NCBI RefSeq assembly: GCF_007828955.1
Contig: NZ_VIVR01000001.1
Coordinates: 6,014,001 to 6,078,000, forward strand
Direction: 5' to 3'
Length of the DNA: 64,000 bases
DNA from: Kitasatospora atroaurantiaca
Lineage (GTDB): Bacteria; Actinomycetota; Actinomycetes; Streptomycetales; Streptomycetaceae
Part shown: piece by piece, positions 61,993 through 64,000 of the stretch
Layout of the letters: each line of letters starts with the position of its first letter
Numbering within the stretch: the stretch's first letter is position 1
Position numbers and translations under genes: made by a program
The notes under the pieces: model-generated
The model's database searches: none
The model's input: the letters and a program-made list of their open reading frames with translations, nothing else
What the model was told of the DNA's origin: nothing

Positions 61993-63606
61993 TCAGTCGG
62001 TCGCCAGGTCGATCAGGTAGGGGCCGTCGTGGCCGAGCATCGCCTCGACGGCATCCTCGACCTGCGAGGGCTTGTCCACCCGCCGGCCGGCCACGCCCAG
62101 GGACGCCGCCAGCCCGGTGAAACCGATCTCGGGACGGGACAGGTCGAAGGCGGCCGGCCGGGCGTGGGGGGCGATGCCGAGCTCGTTCCAGTACTGATCG
62201 ATGTTGAGGTCGAGCAGTCGGTAGCGGCGGTTGTTGCAGACGACGAACTTGGCGTCGATCCCGTAGCGGGCCGCCGTCCAGAGGGCCTGGAAGGTGTACA
62301 TGCTGCCGCCGTCGCCCGTGAAGCCGACCACCGGCAGGTCGGGACGCGCCAGCTTGACGCCCAGGGCTCCGGGAATCCCGACGCCGAGCGAGCCGCCCCT
62401 GGTCTGGAAGAACCGGCCCGGTGCCCGTGGCGGCAGGAACTTCGCCAGCGCGCCCGAGGCGGTGAGCGCCTCGTCGAACACGGCGAGATCGGCCGGAGCG
62501 CGTTCGGCGAGCACCCGGACGAACCGCTCCAGCACCGAGCCGTCGTCCGATGCGGACGGCAACGCCCGGCCGGCCGGTGGCAGCGGCTCGGCCGCGTGCG
62601 GCGGCCGGCGGCGGTCCAACTCGTCGGCCAGTGCCGCCAGGGTGAGCTTGGGGTCCGCGACCAGGCCGAGTTCCACCGGGAAGTTCTTGGCGATCTCGTA
62701 GGCGTCCAGGTCGATGTGCACGATCCGCGCACCCTCCCGGAACGGGCTCGCCAGTGACGGGAACACCTCGGGGAAGACGTACGTGCCGAGTATCAGCACG
62801 GCGTCCGCCTCCCGGACCACCCGGGCGCTGTCGGCCCCGAACATGTGGCCCAGCTGGCCGCCGTAGAGCGGATGGGTGGTGTCGAAGTTGAACTCCGAGG
62901 AGTTCACCCCCCACACCGGCGCCCTCAACTGCTCGGCGACCCGGGTGAGTTCACTCTGCGCACCGGAGGCGGCGACCCCGTCACCCATCAGGATCAGCGG
63001 TCGCTCGCCGGCCCGCAGCGCCTCGGCGGCCTGCTCCACCAGACCGGCCGCCGGCGCCACCCGGGTGTCCGGGATCGTGGTGGGCAGCGCCGGCTCCGTG
63101 GTGATCTGGTCGAGCACGTCGGCCGGCAGGACGACCACGACGGGGCCGCGCGGCGGCGTCATGGCGATCTTGACGGCGCGGCGCAGCACGCGCAGGGTCG
63201 ACGCCGGATCGAGCACCCGGGTGGCGTACTTGGTCACCGGCCTGGCCATCGAGACCAGGTCGGCGGCCATCTGCGCGTCCATCGAGTCGTAGCGGACCCC
63301 GGCCTCGCCCACCAGCACGACCAGCGGCGATCCGCCGCGCTTGGCCTGGTAGAGCATGCCGATCCCGTTGCCCAGGCCGACCCCGCTGTGGAGCTGGACC
63401 AGGGCGGGCCGCTGAGCAGCCCGTGCGTAGCCGTCCGCCATGCCCACCGCGACGCCTTCGTGCAGGGCCAGCAGATAGGACAGGCCGGAGCGGCCGCCCT
63501 CATCCAGGAAACCCTGCTCGACGGTGCCCGGATTGCCGAACATATAGCCGATGCCGTCGGCCGCGAACTGCTCGTAGATTGCGGTCTTCCCTGGCCTCGC
63601 TCGCAT
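61993..63606 (-). CDS. Thiamine diphosphate-dependent enzyme (benzoylformate decarboxylase/acetolactate synthase-like)
   Basis: A 537-residue ThDP enzyme with the three-domain decarboxylase architecture. The cofactor-activating Glu50 is in LALHEGVAVGMADGYA, and the ThDP/Mg motif begins GDGGSMYT at 431 and ends in VVCNN. The FGNPGTVEQGFLD start is typical of benzoylformate decarboxylase-type proteins, in which an active-site His/Ser pair decarboxylates aromatic 2-oxo acids; acetolactate-type carboligation is also possible. It is the second visible gene of the operon, with GGAAAGGAG upstream. Confidence 0.9.
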   Translation of the reverse strand: MRARPGKTAIYEQFAADGIGYMFGNPGTVEQGFLDEGGRSGLSYLLALHEGVAVGMADGYARAAQRPALVQLHSGVGLGNGIGMLYQAKRGGSPLVVLVGEAGVRYDSMDAQMAADLVSMARPVTKYATRVLDPASTLRVLRRAVKIAMTPPRGPVVVVLPADVLDQITTEPALPTTIPDTRVAPAAGLVEQAAEALRAGERPLILMGDGVAASGAQSELTRVAEQLRAPVWGVNSSEFNFDTTHPLYGGQLGHMFGADSARVVREADAVLILGTYVFPEVFPSLASPFREGARIVHIDLDAYEIAKNFPVELGLVADPKLTLAALADELDRRRPPHAAEPLPPAGRALPSASDDGSVLERFVRVLAERAPADLAVFDEALTASGALAKFLPPRAPGRFFQTRGGSLGVGIPGALGVKLARPDLPVVGFTGDGGSMYTFQALWTAARYGIDAKFVVCNNRRYRLLDLNIDQYWNELGIAPHARPAAFDLSRPEIGFTGLAASLGVAGRRVDKPSQVEDAVEAMLGHDGPYLIDLATD

Positions 63607-63647
63607 CTCAGCTCTCCTTTCCGGTCTTCAACGAATCTGACGGAGCG

Positions 63648-64000
63648 TTACCAGCCGTAGCGGCGCAGCCCGTTCTCCAGGACCTGTACCAGCAGCTCGC
63701 CGGCCGGAACGGAGTCCGGTGTGGACCTGGCGGTGAGATACGGGAAGTCGACGATCACCGAGGTCTCCTTGCCGACGTTGCCGTGGAAGGCCCCGTCCGG
63801 GCCGGTGGCGTCGCGCAGGATGTACTCCAGCGGGTACGGCGGCGGACCCATGTTGAAGTTCACGCCGATGAATCCCGTGCCGTCCTTGTAGTCGTACTCC
63901 TTCGGGTGGCCGGTGACGTGCTTGCCCCACAGCAGGCTTGCGCGGGTCTCGAGGTCACGGGCGAAGGCGAGGACGGCCACGCCGTAGCACTCGGCCAGGA
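63648..64000 (-). CDS. Unidentified protein, C-terminal part
   Basis: The C-terminal 117 or so codons of a protein whose start lies beyond the right edge; the frame is open to the last base. The visible sequence (LECYG-like hydrophobic start, HPKEYDYKDGTGFIGVNFNMGPPPYPLEYILRD and PAGELLVQVLENGLRRYGW, each split) shows no motif I can name. It is 41 bp upstream of the TPP enzyme gene on the same strand, so it is probably part of the same operon. Confidence 0.7.
   Translation of the reverse strand, partial: LAECYGVAVLAFARDLETRASLLWGKHVTGHPKEYDYKDGTGFIGVNFNMGPPPYPLEYILRDATGPDGAFHGNVGKETSVIVDFPYLTARSTPDSVPAGELLVQVLENGLRRYGW

Overview
The window is high-GC actinobacterial DNA and most likely comes from a streptomycete (Streptomyces or Kitasatospora). 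Support for this is the third-position GC bias, frequent GTG and TTG starts, SpoIIE-type phosphatases and anti-sigma-like ATPases, a SARP/NB-ARC regulator, a LAxTG-anchored exoprotein, a spore-associated-protein-like domain, and a complete 2-methylisoborneol (earthy odorant) operon. I saw no rRNA, tRNA, CRISPR array or intact insertion sequence.

Layout. 1-8.4 kb: the end of an NCS2 nucleobase permease, a large secreted subtilase, an EF-G-like GTPase and a secreted NlpC/P60 hydrolase. 8.5-15.3 kb: a zinc-ribbon protein, a GlsB-type membrane protein, a P-loop protein, a DUF457 membrane hydrolase, a BlaI/M56 repressor-protease pair and a multi-sensor PP2C phosphatase. 15.5-19 kb: a sortase-anchored alginate-lyase-like protein, then a decayed locus holding remnants of a response regulator, a histidine kinase, an ABC ATPase and ABC permease(s). 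19-30 kb: an enoyl-CoA isomerase behind two phased dyads, an anti-sigma-like ATPase, a giant LuxR regulator, a DUF2236 oxygenase, a frameshifted polysaccharide deacetylase, monomeric isocitrate dehydrogenase, an MDR reductase and a methyltransferase.

30.5-34 kb: a compact three-gene operon encoding a family 2B encapsulin shell (HK97 fold with an embedded cyclic-nucleotide-binding-like domain), 2-methylisoborneol synthase with a disordered N-terminal extension (the probable cargo-loading region), and geranyl diphosphate C-methyltransferase. It ends at a perfect 17-bp hairpin. I judge this the most interesting system here: a volatile terpene pathway probably run in or on a protein nanocompartment. 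The family is known, but several details of this copy merit testing.

34-48 kb: a second PP2C phosphatase, a SARP/NB-ARC regulator, a CHAP amidase fused to a spore-protein-like domain, a membrane-tethered HTH protein, a lipoprotein, two tandem secreted crystallin-like proteins, a transposase-derived protein that appears to have lost catalytic residues, a DinB-like protein and a secreted M1 peptidase. 48-56.6 kb: a coupled operon of a GMC oxidoreductase with four NTF2-like domains and a VOC protein, facing an SDR across a 30-bp perfect hairpin, followed by ALDH and a divergent MFS/XRE pair. 56.7-64 kb: a seven-gene minus-strand operon (unknown protein, TPP enzyme, NTF2-like, DJ-1/PfpI, AGE epimerase family, GlgX-type debranching enzyme, STAS) running off the right edge. 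Its joint pathway is not recognisable to me.
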